From JANLTP01 sp031363055 (lineage in GTDB: Bacteria > Pseudomonadota > Gammaproteobacteria > Burkholderiales > Burkholderiaceae_E), in assembly GCA_031363055.1 (NCBI GenBank), contig JANLTP010000095.1, forward strand, positions 9,779 through 73,778: 64,000 bases of DNA, given 5' to 3'. Both the position numbers and the translations under genes were made by a program. The notes beneath the pieces were generated by a model, which saw nothing but the letters and a program-made list of their open reading frames with translations, was not told the DNA's origin and did no database searches. Positions 37,525 to 46,285 of this stretch are shown in pieces (position 1 is the first letter of the stretch; every line of letters starts with the position of its first letter).

Positions 37525-39028
37525 GAAGTCGCTCCACGCTGCGTGGCGAGCTCGATATGAACTTGCAATCCACCCAGTGATGATAACTTCGCCGCGATTC
37601 AGCCGCCGTGGCTCTTGACGATCGCCTCACATATCGCCAGCCCGAGTCCTCTGCCGCTGCGATGTTCGCTGCGGGCGAAATTGGTTCGATAGAGTGGTTC
37701 GAACAGCCGGGGTAAGTCCGCTGCGGGAACCGCTGGTGCGCTGTCATCGATATCGATCGCTGCGCGGTTACCAGACGAGCGAACACTCACGACGATACGC
37801 CCCGGCGCTGACGTGTAACGCAGACTGTTTTGCAACACATTACTGAGTAACTGGTCGATGCGGGTCAGGTCCCACTGAACGGGGAGCACTTCGAGCCCGT
37901 TGGTCTCAACGCTGAGCGCCAGGCCGGCGGCACTCGCACGTCCCTCGAAGCGATTGACCAGCTCTCGAAGCAGTACGATGGCATCGAATTCAGCAAACTT
38001 GCAGGGTAAGGTCTGTAGATCCGACATCGCCAGCAAGTGCAGATCATCGACCAGCGCGCTAAGCTGAAACGCGGTATCGCGCAAAGATATGACTGCCTTC
38101 GGCTCAAGCGGGCGAACACCGTCGACCAGCGCCTCGATATCACCGCGCAGGCCAGCCAAGGGCGTTCGCAGTTCGTGGGATATATCAGCCAGCCACCGCC
38201 GTCGAACCTGTTCGAGTCTCTGCAAGCTCTCTGACATGTGGCTGATGTTGCGCACCAGATCGCCGATCTCGTCACCCCGTATCGCCTCGCGATGGCCGAC
38301 TTCGACGCGCCTGCCAAACTCACCCCGCGCGGTGTGCGCAGCGGCCGTTTGGACCGCGCGCAAGGGTCGAACCCAATGCCGAGCTCCCCACCAGGCGCCG
38401 GCCATCGCCAGTAACACCAAGGTCGTCGACACCGCAAAAGTGCCGAGGTACTGGTTTCTCAGGAAGCGGGCCTCTACGGCATCAGAGACACGAGCACTGG
38501 CTCGCAGCCGAGCGAGCGCGACGACCTCGCCGCGTACGCGAACCTGGCGCTCGACCCATCGCACCGGCGTTTGTGGCATCGGCCGATCAAACAAGTCTGT
38601 GCCGTCCGGATTGACGACGGTCACGCGTGGGCCAAATCCTTCCGATCCGCCGGGGGCGACGTTCGCCCGCGATCTGGTCCGTTGGGCGGTGCCGTTCGTG
38701 CGCGATCGCCGCTTGGCGAATCGGCCGGACGGCCTTCCCCCGCAGCCGGTGGCCCGCGCCTCGGCAATCCCTGTCGCTTGGCGAATTCGTCAAGCAACTC
38801 GCGCATCCGGGGACTGCGCTCGCGCAGCGCCGCCATACCACCGGCATTGTCGGCGAGCTCAACGACCAGCGCAGTGAATTGATCGAGCCGCTCGACGTCA
38901 CGCGCTTCCAGATAGTCTGCGAAACCGCTCTGCAGATTCCAGGTCGTGACGGCGGCCATGGCGAGCACGGCCAGCAGCGCGGCAGCCAGCAGAAAGAGCA
39001 ACAACGTGTGAACAAGGCGCAGGCGCAT
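37521..39028 (-). pseudogene. Sensor histidine kinase (BaeS-like) with frameshift and premature TGA
   Basis: The N-terminal frame (from 39028) gives a membrane helix (LLLFLLAAALLAVLAMAAV) and a periplasmic domain. Near the five-G run at 38652-38656 the frame changes, and the rest continues as GPRVTVVNPDGTDLF. A second membrane helix, HAMP linker, His box DISHELRTPL, N box (LSNVLQNSLRY) and GRGLGLAICEAIVKSHGG follow. There a TGA stands at 37599-37601, but the same frame carries on as IAAKLSSLGGLQVHIELA and ends by overlapping the regulator ATG. That continuation is the expected end of the ATPase domain, so the TGA is a nonsense change. Two lesions make the kinase inactive or truncated. Confidence 0.82.
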
Positions 39029-39172
39029 GACGTGCCGGGACTTTAGTGATGAATTGTGGAGATATTACGGAGGAGTGGCCATACTACGCACACAATTGGT
39101 TTGCATAATCATGCCACTGTGTCTTCAGCATTGCGCCTTCAGTCCCCAATCACGAACTCACCCGGAGTTGAA

Positions 39173-40273
39173 ATGACATCCAGAACACTCAGCGTACTGA
39201 TCAATGCGCGCGTCGCCGTCTTGCTGATAGCGAGTCTGGCCGCTTGCTCCAGCGGATCTGATTCGACGAGCGCAACCACCGGCGCGGCCACCACGCCGAC
39301 TGGTGCAACGGGTACGACCGGCGCTGCGACTACCGGCACAACAACTTGTACGACCACTACAGGCACTACAACAACAGGCACCACGACGACAGGCACCACG
39401 ACGACAGGCACGACGACCGCTACCGGAACCAGCTCCACCGCCAGCGTTCTTTGTCCCTTCGCAGGCTCATACACGGGAACCTACAGCACTTCCGGGACCT
39501 TGACCGCGACCTGGAACTGGACCTGCAGCAGCACTGCGCGTTCGCTGTCCGGCAATGGGCTGCCCAATCACGCGGTTGGCGCCTTCCCGAACTCGGGTAA
39601 TCCGAACACCATCTCGACGCAAACGGTCACGGGAACGGCAACGTTGACTCCAGTGAAGGGCACCACCAACCGATCGATCGGCGGGCCGGGCGGCGCGAAT
39701 GTCTGGGCGCTCAACAGCGTCAAATTCGATCCGGGTACGGCCGGTACGTGCCCGAGCTCGATGACCTCTACCTCGAATTGCAATCTTGCCCAGGGCATGG
39801 ACCCGTGGCGTATCGAAGCCCTGGGTCAGACGACCTTCAATTTCGGAGTCGATGCCAACAATGCTCACGTCCAGCCGACCGGCGAGTATCACTACCACGG
39901 CATGCCGGAGGGGCTGTTGAGCAACGCCGGCGCGACCCCTACCAACCCCAAAATGGTGATGGTCGGTTGGGCCAGCGATGGCTTTCCGGTCTACGCGCGC
40001 TACTGCTACAGCAATGCCACCGACGCAACCAGTGCGGTCAAGATGTGCACCGGCAGCTTTGCCAAGGACACGGTCGCCGACTCCGGCCGACCGGCAACAT
40101 CGTTGGTGCCGTTGGGCGCGTTCCGGTCCGATTGGACTTATGTCGCAGGCTCGGGTGATCTGGACGACTGCAACGGCCGCACCGGCGTCACGCCCGAGTT
40201 TCCTAACGGCATTTACTACTACATGGCGACTGATACCTATCCGTACATGAGCCGCTGCATCAAGGGTAGTTGA
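39173..40273 (+). CDS. YHYH-domain lipoprotein with a Thr/Gly-repeat linker
   Basis: A 366-residue predicted lipoprotein. ATG 39173 follows CGGAG and starts a lipoprotein signal peptide with lipobox LAAC. An extended frame from 39056 lacks this logic. The mature protein begins with a 60-residue linker made of Thr/Gly repeats, then a globular part with the YHYH signature (GEYHYHGMP) and GWASDGFPVYARYCY, PNGIYYYMATDTYPYMSRC. Members of the YHYH family are secreted or lipid-anchored proteins of unclear function. The His cluster suggests metal binding, but that is inference. It ends 16 bases before the HupE-like gene and both are probably one transcript, pointing to a shared metal-related role. 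Confidence 0.8.
   Translation: MTSRTLSVLINARVAVLLIASLAACSSGSDSTSATTGAATTPTGATGTTGAATTGTTTCTTTTGTTTTGTTTTGTTTTGTTTATGTSSTASVLCPFAGSYTGTYSTSGTLTATWNWTCSSTARSLSGNGLPNHAVGAFPNSGNPNTISTQTVTGTATLTPVKGTTNRSIGGPGGANVWALNSVKFDPGTAGTCPSSMTSTSNCNLAQGMDPWRIEALGQTTFNFGVDANNAHVQPTGEYHYHGMPEGLLSNAGATPTNPKMVMVGWASDGFPVYARYCYSNATDATSAVKMCTGSFAKDTVADSGRPATSLVPLGAFRSDWTYVAGSGDLDDCNGRTGVTPEFPNGIYYYMATDTYPYMSRCIKGS
39361..39420 (+). repeat. 15-bp repeats coding for Gly/Thr linker
   Basis: About four units of GGCAC.AC.ACGACA in frame, encoding G-T-T-T-T repeats between the lipid anchor and the YHYH domain. The copy number could change the linker length without breaking the frame. Confidence 0.8.
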
Positions 40274-40289
40274 TCGCGTTGATGCTGCA

Positions 40290-41330
40290 ATGAGAATCGT
40301 CTTCTGGGTCCTTCTGTTATGCAGCAGCGTAGCGAGTGCGCATCTGCTGCCGAAACAAAATGCGACGATCAATATCGTCGACACCACCGCCTACGTCGTC
40401 GTCGCGGTGCCGGTTACCGCGCTGAGCGGCGTGGACGATGACTCGAGCGGCACGCTGTCGTTACAGGAAATTCAAATACACACAGCGGACATCGAGCGCC
40501 AATTCAACGCTCGCCTGCGCGTAGGCGCACAAGGCATGGTCGGCACTGCCGCGCTCACGATGATCCTTCCGCCGCATACCGACGGCAACGTCGCGGACAG
40601 TGACTATGTGATCGTCATGCATCGAGTTGATTTCCCGGCGGTGCCTGCAAAGCCAACACTGGAAACCGACCTGTTTGGGACAAGGCCAGGTGAGGCTCAA
40701 ATGACGATTACGGTGACCTCGGGCGGGCACTCCGAAGTCGCGATACTGCAGGCATCGGCGCCCGGCTTTGCGTTCTTTCGCGGACGGTGGCAGGCTTATG
40801 TCCATTATCTTCAGATCGGTATCGCCCATATCCTGAGTGGGCTGGATCACCTGCTTTTTCTCCTGACGAGTGTCATAGGCGCCGCAAGCTGGCGTTATTG
40901 GATTGCGGTCGTAACCAGTTTCACGCTTGCTCATAGCATCACGCTGACTTTATCGGCGCTCAGTATCCTGCGTCTGCCCGCCTCGGTCGTGGAGCCCGGG
41001 ATTGCCGCCAGCATCGTTCTGATGGCCGGCTTCAATCTGTACAACTATCGCCATCGAAGTGCACCGAGCGAGAAGTTGGCCATGTCCAAGGTGGCGTTGG
41101 TTTTTGCGTGTGGCTTGTTGCACGGTTTTGGCTTCGCATCGGCGTTGGGCGCAATTGCCACCGATACTGGCAACCGATTGGCCATACTTGCAGGCTTTAA
41201 TACCGGAATTGAGCTCGGTCAATTTCTCTTTTTAGCCGTAATCCTGCTGCTCACCGGTCTCGTATCTTCAATAAGCGCGCGGCATTTCCGCCCTGAATCA
41301 ATTCGCGATCGGCCTTCGAAAGTCGTTTGA
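40290..41330 (+). CDS. HupE/UreJ-family membrane protein, C-terminus probably lost
   Basis: A 346-residue protein with a signal peptide (residues 1-17, ending VASA), a periplasmic beta-rich domain of about 150 residues, and a HupE/UreJ_2-type membrane domain. The motifs IGIAHILSGLDHLLFLL, HSITLTLSAL, VEPGIAASIVL, LLHGFGFASAL and FNTGIELGQFLF are typical. The conserved His/Asp residues in these helices are thought to carry nickel or cobalt. The last 25 codons (after VILLLTGLVSS) are simply the antisense of the neighbouring hydrolase gene's end. The final one or two helices therefore appear to have been replaced when the two gene ends were joined. It may still be made, but its activity is doubtful. 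Confidence 0.72.
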   Translation: MRIVFWVLLLCSSVASAHLLPKQNATINIVDTTAYVVVAVPVTALSGVDDDSSGTLSLQEIQIHTADIERQFNARLRVGAQGMVGTAALTMILPPHTDGNVADSDYVIVMHRVDFPAVPAKPTLETDLFGTRPGEAQMTITVTSGGHSEVAILQASAPGFAFFRGRWQAYVHYLQIGIAHILSGLDHLLFLLTSVIGAASWRYWIAVVTSFTLAHSITLTLSALSILRLPASVVEPGIAASIVLMAGFNLYNYRHRSAPSEKLAMSKVALVFACGLLHGFGFASALGAIATDTGNRLAILAGFNTGIELGQFLFLAVILLLTGLVSSISARHFRPESIRDRPSKVV

Positions 41331-42501
41331 CGGCCGCCATCAGGCCAAGCGGGTCATCTTCGCCCATGTCATATGGGTAGTCGGTGCCGAGCACGACGTG
41401 ATCAGCGCCGAACCGGTCGACCAGAAGTTTCAACATCAAGGGATCAAAAGTAATGCTGTCGAAGTAGAACTTCTCAAGATAGGAAGACGGCGGTTTCTTG
41501 ATGACCGTACGACAGTCCGGACGCGCGCGCCAGGCATGGTCCATCCTGGCCCAATAATGCGCGATAAAACCGCCGCCGTGCGCAACCACGAATTTCAATT
41601 TCGGGTAGCGCGCGAGTACGCCGTCAAAGATCAGATGCGACACAGCAACCGTCGAGTCCAACGGATTGCCAATGACGTTATTGAAATAATGATTGGTCAG
41701 GCGATCGGCCTGTGTGTAGCCCAGCGGGTGCATAAAGACTACGACGCCAAGCGCTTCGCAGCGCGCGAAGAATTTATCAAGCCCAAGGCTCGGGTCAGTC
41801 AGATTCTTGCCGTTGACATTGGTGCAAATCTCAATGCCGCGCATGCCGAGCTTTTTAACGCAATACTCGAGTTCTCGAATCGCCAATTCGGCATCTTGCA
41901 GCGGCACCGAGCCCATGCCGACAAATCGGTCTGGCGTGTCGGCGACGATCTGCGCGATGCCTTCGTTGACTTGGCGCGCCAGCTCGGCGCCGTAAGCGGC
42001 CTCGGTAAAGTAGAAAAAGTGATACGGTGCCGGGCAGACCGCCTGAATATCCACCCCCATCCGATCCATATCTTGCAAGCGCTCTGTGACGCCGGTCAGC
42101 TTGGCGGCGCGACTGCTCATCTGTTTGACGTTGGTCTCATTCGTCAAGGCGTTCGCGAAGATGACGGTCGGGTCATATTGCGCTGCGTTCAGGTGAGCCG
42201 TCTTGGCGTTCACCGCTGGGTTGAGGTAGTGGCAGTGCATATCGACCACTTTGCTTTTTCCCTTGCCGCTATTCACGATACTTCTTTTGGCAACCGGCTT
42301 GGCGACTGGCTTGGAAGCCGGATTGGCAAACGGCTTGGCAATGTTCTTTGTGCTGCTCAGGCGCGCCTTGGATTTTGTTGCGGCCACGCTGCGCTGGCCG
42401 AAATGACGGTGCAGCGGGTCGGTGCAATCAGGAGAACAGGAATAGAACATTAGCACTCCCAAGTTCGACAAATAAAGCCGAAATTTAATTCGTGAAAACA
42501 A
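41251..42501 (-). CDS. ACMSD-like amidohydrolase (metal-dependent decarboxylase/hydrolase)
   Basis: A TIM-barrel metallohydrolase of the amidohydrolase_2 group. It has the H-x-H metal motif (VVDMHCHY), then VFMHPLG, VVAHGGGFIAHY and LGTDYPYDMGEDDP, giving the expected His and Asp ligands. This combination is that of 2-amino-3-carboxymuconate-6-semialdehyde decarboxylase relatives, which decarboxylate aromatic or ring-cleavage acids. The exact substrate is not readable. The first 80 residues are a basic, repetitive extension (KPFANPASKPVAKPVAKRS) with a Cys-rich start. The ATG at 42450 is an alternative start. The dehydrogenase divergent at 42614 and the Bug receptor beyond may belong to the same catabolic unit. 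Confidence 0.82.
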   Translation of the reverse strand: MFSRIKFRLYLSNLGVLMFYSCSPDCTDPLHRHFGQRSVAATKSKARLSSTKNIAKPFANPASKPVAKPVAKRSIVNSGKGKSKVVDMHCHYLNPAVNAKTAHLNAAQYDPTVIFANALTNETNVKQMSSRAAKLTGVTERLQDMDRMGVDIQAVCPAPYHFFYFTEAAYGAELARQVNEGIAQIVADTPDRFVGMGSVPLQDAELAIRELEYCVKKLGMRGIEICTNVNGKNLTDPSLGLDKFFARCEALGVVVFMHPLGYTQADRLTNHYFNNVIGNPLDSTVAVSHLIFDGVLARYPKLKFVVAHGGGFIAHYWARMDHAWRARPDCRTVIKKPPSSYLEKFYFDSITFDPLMLKLLVDRFGADHVVLGTDYPYDMGEDDPLGLMAAVKRLSKADRELIQGGNAARLLKIRDR

Positions 42502-42613
42502 ACCTGATTCTACCGACTCTCAAACTTATTATTTATCTTTCGATCATTTACGCCGAAGTTTGTTTATCATCATGCTTCGCAAAACGGGTTCACTAATTTC
42601 TCGGAGGAAACTG

Positions 42614-43528
42614 ATGCACATCGGACTTGCCGGCACGGGAAAAATGGGCAGCGCGATGGCCAGGAGACTGCTCTGCCTCGGCCAACAGGTTTCGGTGTGG
42701 AATCGTTCACCCGAGCGAGCGAAACCGCTGCTTGAGCTGGGCGCAACCTGGGCATCTGAATTGCGGATGCTAGCCAGCTCGACGGAGTTGGTCATTACGA
42801 TGTTGACCGACGAGTCTGCTCTCGACGAGGTTTATCTCGGCAGGAACGGTTTGCTCGTGAATCCGCCTGCGAACCAGTTATTCATCGACATGAGCACCGT
42901 CAACCCTGCCAAGCCCAAGGAAATCGGCGAGCGGGCGCAAGCAGCGCAGGCCTTGTTTCTGGAGTGCCCCGTTGGCGGCAGTGTCGGCCCGGCCCTGGAC
43001 GGCAAGCTGTTGGGTTTTGTGGGTGGTGATTCTGCCGCGTTGACGCGCGCCAAACCCGAACTGGACCTGCTCTGCCGACGTATCGAGCATGTCGGCGCAC
43101 TGGGTGCCGGCGCGACGATGAAGCTGGCCATCAATCTCCCGTTGATGGTCTATTGGCAGACCTTGGGCGAAGCCCTCTCGCTGATACAGCCCCTGGGTCT
43201 GGATCTGAAGCGTGTGATCGATATTTTCTCGGAAGCCTCGGGCGGGCCCAATATGCTCAACGTGCGAGGCGGCATGATTGCGCAGGCGCTATCCGGCGCG
43301 CAAGCCGGACCCACTACGGTCGACATTGCGACCATGCGCAAGGATGTGCGCGCGATGCTCGCCCAAGCGCAGGCGACGCAAGTAAATTTACCACTGACGG
43401 CTCAGACGCTGCGCTCCTTCGATGCGGCGGCTGCGCACGGCCTGGACGGCGCGGACTGTACTCAGTTGTTGGTGTGGTGGCTGAGTTCGGGCGGTCGAGG
43501 CCAGCTCCAGGTTTCAAGTCGTAGTTAA
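42614..43528 (+). CDS. 3-hydroxyisobutyrate dehydrogenase-like NAD(P)-dependent oxidoreductase
   Basis: A 304-residue beta-hydroxyacid dehydrogenase. GLAGTGKMGSAM is the dinucleotide loop, FLECPVGGSVGPA is the substrate-binding signature (usually DAPVSGG), and GAGATMKLAINL supplies the catalytic lysine. The start at ATG 42614 is fixed by GGAGGA at 42602-42607 and by the Rossmann motif that follows at once. Upstream in-frame codons lack this. In this family a hydroxy acid is oxidised to the semialdehyde or tartronate semialdehyde. The Bug receptor starts about 60 bases downstream and the TetR gene follows, so the three are likely an operon for uptake and oxidation of an organic acid. Confidence 0.85.
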   Translation: MHIGLAGTGKMGSAMARRLLCLGQQVSVWNRSPERAKPLLELGATWASELRMLASSTELVITMLTDESALDEVYLGRNGLLVNPPANQLFIDMSTVNPAKPKEIGERAQAAQALFLECPVGGSVGPALDGKLLGFVGGDSAALTRAKPELDLLCRRIEHVGALGAGATMKLAINLPLMVYWQTLGEALSLIQPLGLDLKRVIDIFSEASGGPNMLNVRGGMIAQALSGAQAGPTTVDIATMRKDVRAMLAQAQATQVNLPLTAQTLRSFDAAAAHGLDGADCTQLLVWWLSSGGRGQLQVSSRS

Positions 43529-43538
43529 CAGTAACTAC
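43521..43538 (+). other. Perfect inverted repeat over the dehydrogenase stop codon
   Basis: GTAGTTA and TAACTAC form a 7-bp stem with a 4-base loop and include the stop codon. A T-rich run follows only 15 bases later (43553-43564), so it could be a weak terminator or attenuator before the Bug gene. The distance makes this uncertain. Confidence 0.35.
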
Positions 43539-43589
43539 TTCTGGCGACTTGATTTATTTTTTTTGGTGAGGAAAACTGAGGAGACATTC

Positions 43590-44573
43590 ATGCAGCAAGC
43601 GCTAAAAAAATTCGCAGGTGTTCGTTTTGTTTTCTGTGCTGTGCTTTGCCTGTTTTCCTGGCAGGCCAAGGCGCAGTCATTTCCGAACAAGCCGGTCAAG
43701 CTGATTGTGACCTACGCACCTGGCGGTAGCTCCGATCTGATGTCGCGCATCATCGGTCTGAAGCTCAGTAACCTGTGGGGCCAACCGGTCGTGATCGAAA
43801 GTCGGCCGGGTGCGGCCGGGGCTATTGGTATGGAGTTCACTGCGCGTTCAGCCAATGACGGCTATACCTTTGTCGTTGGGAACCTTGGGCCAGCCGCGGT
43901 GAACCCGCTGATCACCAAGGTGCCTTACGATATGGATAAGGACTTCATCGCCGTCTCCCTGACGGCCACCGGCCCAAACGTTCTGGTGGTCCCTGCGTCG
44001 TCGCCCTACAAAAGCGTTCTGGACTTGGTCGCCGCAGCCCGAGAAAAGCCGGACACAGTAAATTTTGGCACCAGCGGACCGGGCAGCATGGCGCACCTGG
44101 CGGGTGAAATGATGATGCGCGAAGCCAAGATCAAAATGGTCGGCGTCAGCTATAAGGGCGGCGGATTGTCCGTGAACGATCTTCTGGCGGCGCATCTCGA
44201 CATGATGGTCTCCGATATCCTGCCGGTCTCGCAACACATCAAAAGCGGTAAGTTGCGCGCGCTCGCCAGTACCGGCGGCAAACGTTCGGCGTTGATCCCC
44301 GAGGTGCCCACCTTCGCAGAGTCGGGCTTGCAGGGCTTGGTGGCCGAGAATTGGTGGGGCGTTTTTCTGCCTGCAGGCACGCCGGCAGCGATTGTTGATC
44401 TCTACAGCGCTGCTCTTGCTAAAATCATGATAGACCCGGATCTGAAAGAGCGATTTGCCGCCCTCGGCGTTGAGCCGCACGCTACGACTCAAGAAGAGTT
44501 CAAAGCCTTTCTGGCTGCCGAGAAAGCGAAGTACTCAAAACTTATTGCTGACAATGGTATCAAAGCCGAGTAA
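43590..44573 (+). CDS. Bug-family (TctC) tripartite tricarboxylate-type solute-binding protein
   Basis: A full-length periplasmic receptor of 327 residues with a signal peptide ending AKAQ. The family order is intact: SFPNKPVKLIVTYAPGGSSD, QPVVIESRPGAAGAIG, NDGYTFVVGNLG, FGTSGPGSMAHLAGEMM, VSYKGGG, SGKLRALA, and a C-terminal LKERFAALGVEPHA. GAGGAG before ATG 43590 supports this start. Bug proteins bind organic acids and similar small anions; the ligand is not readable. No TctAB membrane partners are nearby, which is usual for this very large family in Burkholderiales. The TetR gene overlaps its 3' end by 20 bases. It serves as the reference for the damaged copy at 25262. Confidence 0.9.
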   Translation: MQQALKKFAGVRFVFCAVLCLFSWQAKAQSFPNKPVKLIVTYAPGGSSDLMSRIIGLKLSNLWGQPVVIESRPGAAGAIGMEFTARSANDGYTFVVGNLGPAAVNPLITKVPYDMDKDFIAVSLTATGPNVLVVPASSPYKSVLDLVAAAREKPDTVNFGTSGPGSMAHLAGEMMMREAKIKMVGVSYKGGGLSVNDLLAAHLDMMVSDILPVSQHIKSGKLRALASTGGKRSALIPEVPTFAESGLQGLVAENWWGVFLPAGTPAAIVDLYSAALAKIMIDPDLKERFAALGVEPHATTQEEFKAFLAAEKAKYSKLIADNGIKAE

Positions 44574-45258
44574 GGTCAAAACCAGACTTTCGCCAAACGA
44601 GCGAGAAGCGCTGATCGTCGAAGGGGCGATCAGCTATTTTGCCGAGGTGGGCTTTACCGGTCAGACCCGCGAACTGTCGAAGCGACTGGGTATCACTCAG
44701 CCGCTCCTGTACCGCTACTTTGCCAACAAGCAGGAACTGATCGATCGCGTCTATCAAACGGTATTTGAAGGTCGATGGAATCCGGCTTGGCTCGATTTGC
44801 TCAAGGATCGCTCGATTCCGCTCAGGGCGCGCTTTCTTGAGTTTTATCGGCAATACTCAATAGCGACTTACCAGCCCGACTGGATTCGCATTTACATGTT
44901 CGCGGGATTGTTCACGCCGGCTTTCAATCAGCGCTATATCAGGCTCGTCAGACGAGAGCTGATGCCTGTGATGTGCACTGAAGTGCGTCACTATTGCGGC
45001 CTCGATGCAGCCCACCCGGTTTCTGACGAGGAAGCAGAGTTCCTGTGGACTTTGCACGGCGGTATTTTTTATTATGCGGTGCGCCAGCATGTGTATCAGG
45101 TCAAGCTCACCGTGCCGCTCATGACCAAGGTTGAACTCGCGGTTGACAATTTCCTGGCCGGGGTGAAGAGCGTTTATCCACGCGTCATGATTGTGGACGG
45201 CACGCCGTTGCCGAATAAATTGTCTGGGAAAACACGATCAGCGCGCAAGTCCGCCTGA
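44554..45258 (+). CDS. TetR-family transcriptional regulator
   Basis: A 234-residue regulator. The DNA-binding helix-turn-helix is TRELSKRLGITQPLLYRYFANKQ, preceded by ALIVEGAISYFAEVGFTGQ, exactly the TetR N-terminal pattern. The C-terminal ligand domain is unspecific. It ends in a basic tail (SGKTRSARKSA). The ATG at 44554 overlaps the receptor gene by 20 bases; the longer frame from 44455 is antisense-like noise within that gene. The overlap suggests translational coupling and that the regulator controls the preceding dehydrogenase-receptor operon. Effector unknown. Confidence 0.85.
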   Translation: MVSKPSKVKTRLSPNEREALIVEGAISYFAEVGFTGQTRELSKRLGITQPLLYRYFANKQELIDRVYQTVFEGRWNPAWLDLLKDRSIPLRARFLEFYRQYSIATYQPDWIRIYMFAGLFTPAFNQRYIRLVRRELMPVMCTEVRHYCGLDAAHPVSDEEAEFLWTLHGGIFYYAVRQHVYQVKLTVPLMTKVELAVDNFLAGVKSVYPRVMIVDGTPLPNKLSGKTRSARKSA

Positions 45259-45328
45259 GGCCGCTGCTCCAAATAAGCACGCTCCCAAATAAGCACGCAT
45301 TCCTGGATAATTTCCTGGCCGCCGCCAT

Positions 45329-46285
45329 TCACGCCTTGGTCAGCTTCTCCAGGACCGCATAGACGGCCGCCGTATCATGCATGGCATGGCCAAGCGCCAT
45401 CGCGGCGTTGTAGATAGGTACTGTGCTGGCAAACAGCGGCGCTGGCGTATCACTCGCCTGCAGTGCGTCGTGAATCAGACGCATATCTTTCTGCCAGGTC
45501 GACACTTTCATGGTCGCGTCGGTCCACGAGCGCTTGACCATGGCGGGCCCGCGCACCTGAAACATTTTTGAGCCACCTGCGCCGTCGGCCACGACCTTCA
45601 GGATCATCTGCGCATCAAGCCCTGAGCGAACGCCCATCAGAATTGCCTCAGCGGTGGAGACGTTGTGAATCGCCACCAAAAGGTTGGCGACCAGTTTCAT
45701 GCGCATGCCGTTGCCAAACGCGCCGACTTCGTGGCGGGTTCGTGCAAAGCCTTCGAAGATTGACGCAAACGATTTGATGGCTCTGGCATTGCCACTGGCG
45801 TACACGGCCAGATCCCGAGTCAGCGCTTGAGCACCGGTACCCGATAAGGGGCAGTCCAGCAAAATAATTTTCTGTCGGGCGAGGGCCGCCAAGGCAGCCC
45901 TTTTGGCGGCCTCGGGCAATGTGCTGGTTTCCGCCACCACCAGGCCGCGCGGTTTGGCCGAAACCAACTCATTGCACACCTGTATCAATGCGTTCTCGTT
46001 CGGCAGTGAAAGAATGATGTGCGTGCATCGTTCAGCGATCTGCGCAGCATTCCTGGTGACTGTACCGCCGGCGTTTTTCAGGCGTCTCCGGGCTGCGGGG
46101 ACAGGATCAAACCCAAAGACTTGAAACCCCGCCTTGACCAAATTAGCCGCCATCGCTGAACCCATGATCCCCAGTCCAATGACACCGACCGGAACCGGTG
46201 GCTTCGTTGGCGTGGTCGCCTTCATCGGCCTGTTCGTTGGCGTAGTCGCCTTCATCGGCTTGTTCTTTGCCGCGGCCGGGTTCAT
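45329..46285 (-). CDS. 3-hydroxyisobutyrate dehydrogenase-like oxidoreductase with repeat N-terminus
   Basis: A 318-residue beta-hydroxyacid dehydrogenase: VGVIGLGIMGSAMAANL, then LLDCPLSGTGAQ, then GNGMRMKLVANLLVAIHN with the catalytic lysine. The first 30 residues are an unusual, basic, duplicated peptide (KPMKATTPTNRPMKATTPTK) encoded by a 30-bp tandem repeat; the fold itself starts at about residue 31. The gene's ATG overlaps the stop of the LLM monooxygenase by four bases, so translation is coupled, and it is the third gene of the flavin reductase operon. It may oxidise or reduce the monooxygenase product. Confidence 0.85.
   Translation of the reverse strand: MNPAAAKNKPMKATTPTNRPMKATTPTKPPVPVGVIGLGIMGSAMAANLVKAGFQVFGFDPVPAARRRLKNAGGTVTRNAAQIAERCTHIILSLPNENALIQVCNELVSAKPRGLVVAETSTLPEAAKRAALAALARQKIILLDCPLSGTGAQALTRDLAVYASGNARAIKSFASIFEGFARTRHEVGAFGNGMRMKLVANLLVAIHNVSTAEAILMGVRSGLDAQMILKVVADGAGGSKMFQVRGPAMVKRSWTDATMKVSTWQKDMRLIHDALQASDTPAPLFASTVPIYNAAMALGHAMHDTAAVYAVLEKLTKA
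46203..46262 (-). repeat. 30-bp tandem duplication in the dehydrogenase N-terminus
   Basis: Units 46203-46232 and 46233-46262 differ at two positions and duplicate ten codons upstream of the Rossmann fold. Keeping the frame has allowed the gene to stay open. Confidence 0.88.

Noticed and set aside
41398..42453. A 351-codon plus-strand frame opposite the ACMSD-like gene
   Set aside because: The minus strand encodes a complete metallohydrolase with all metal ligands; the plus frame is its shadow.
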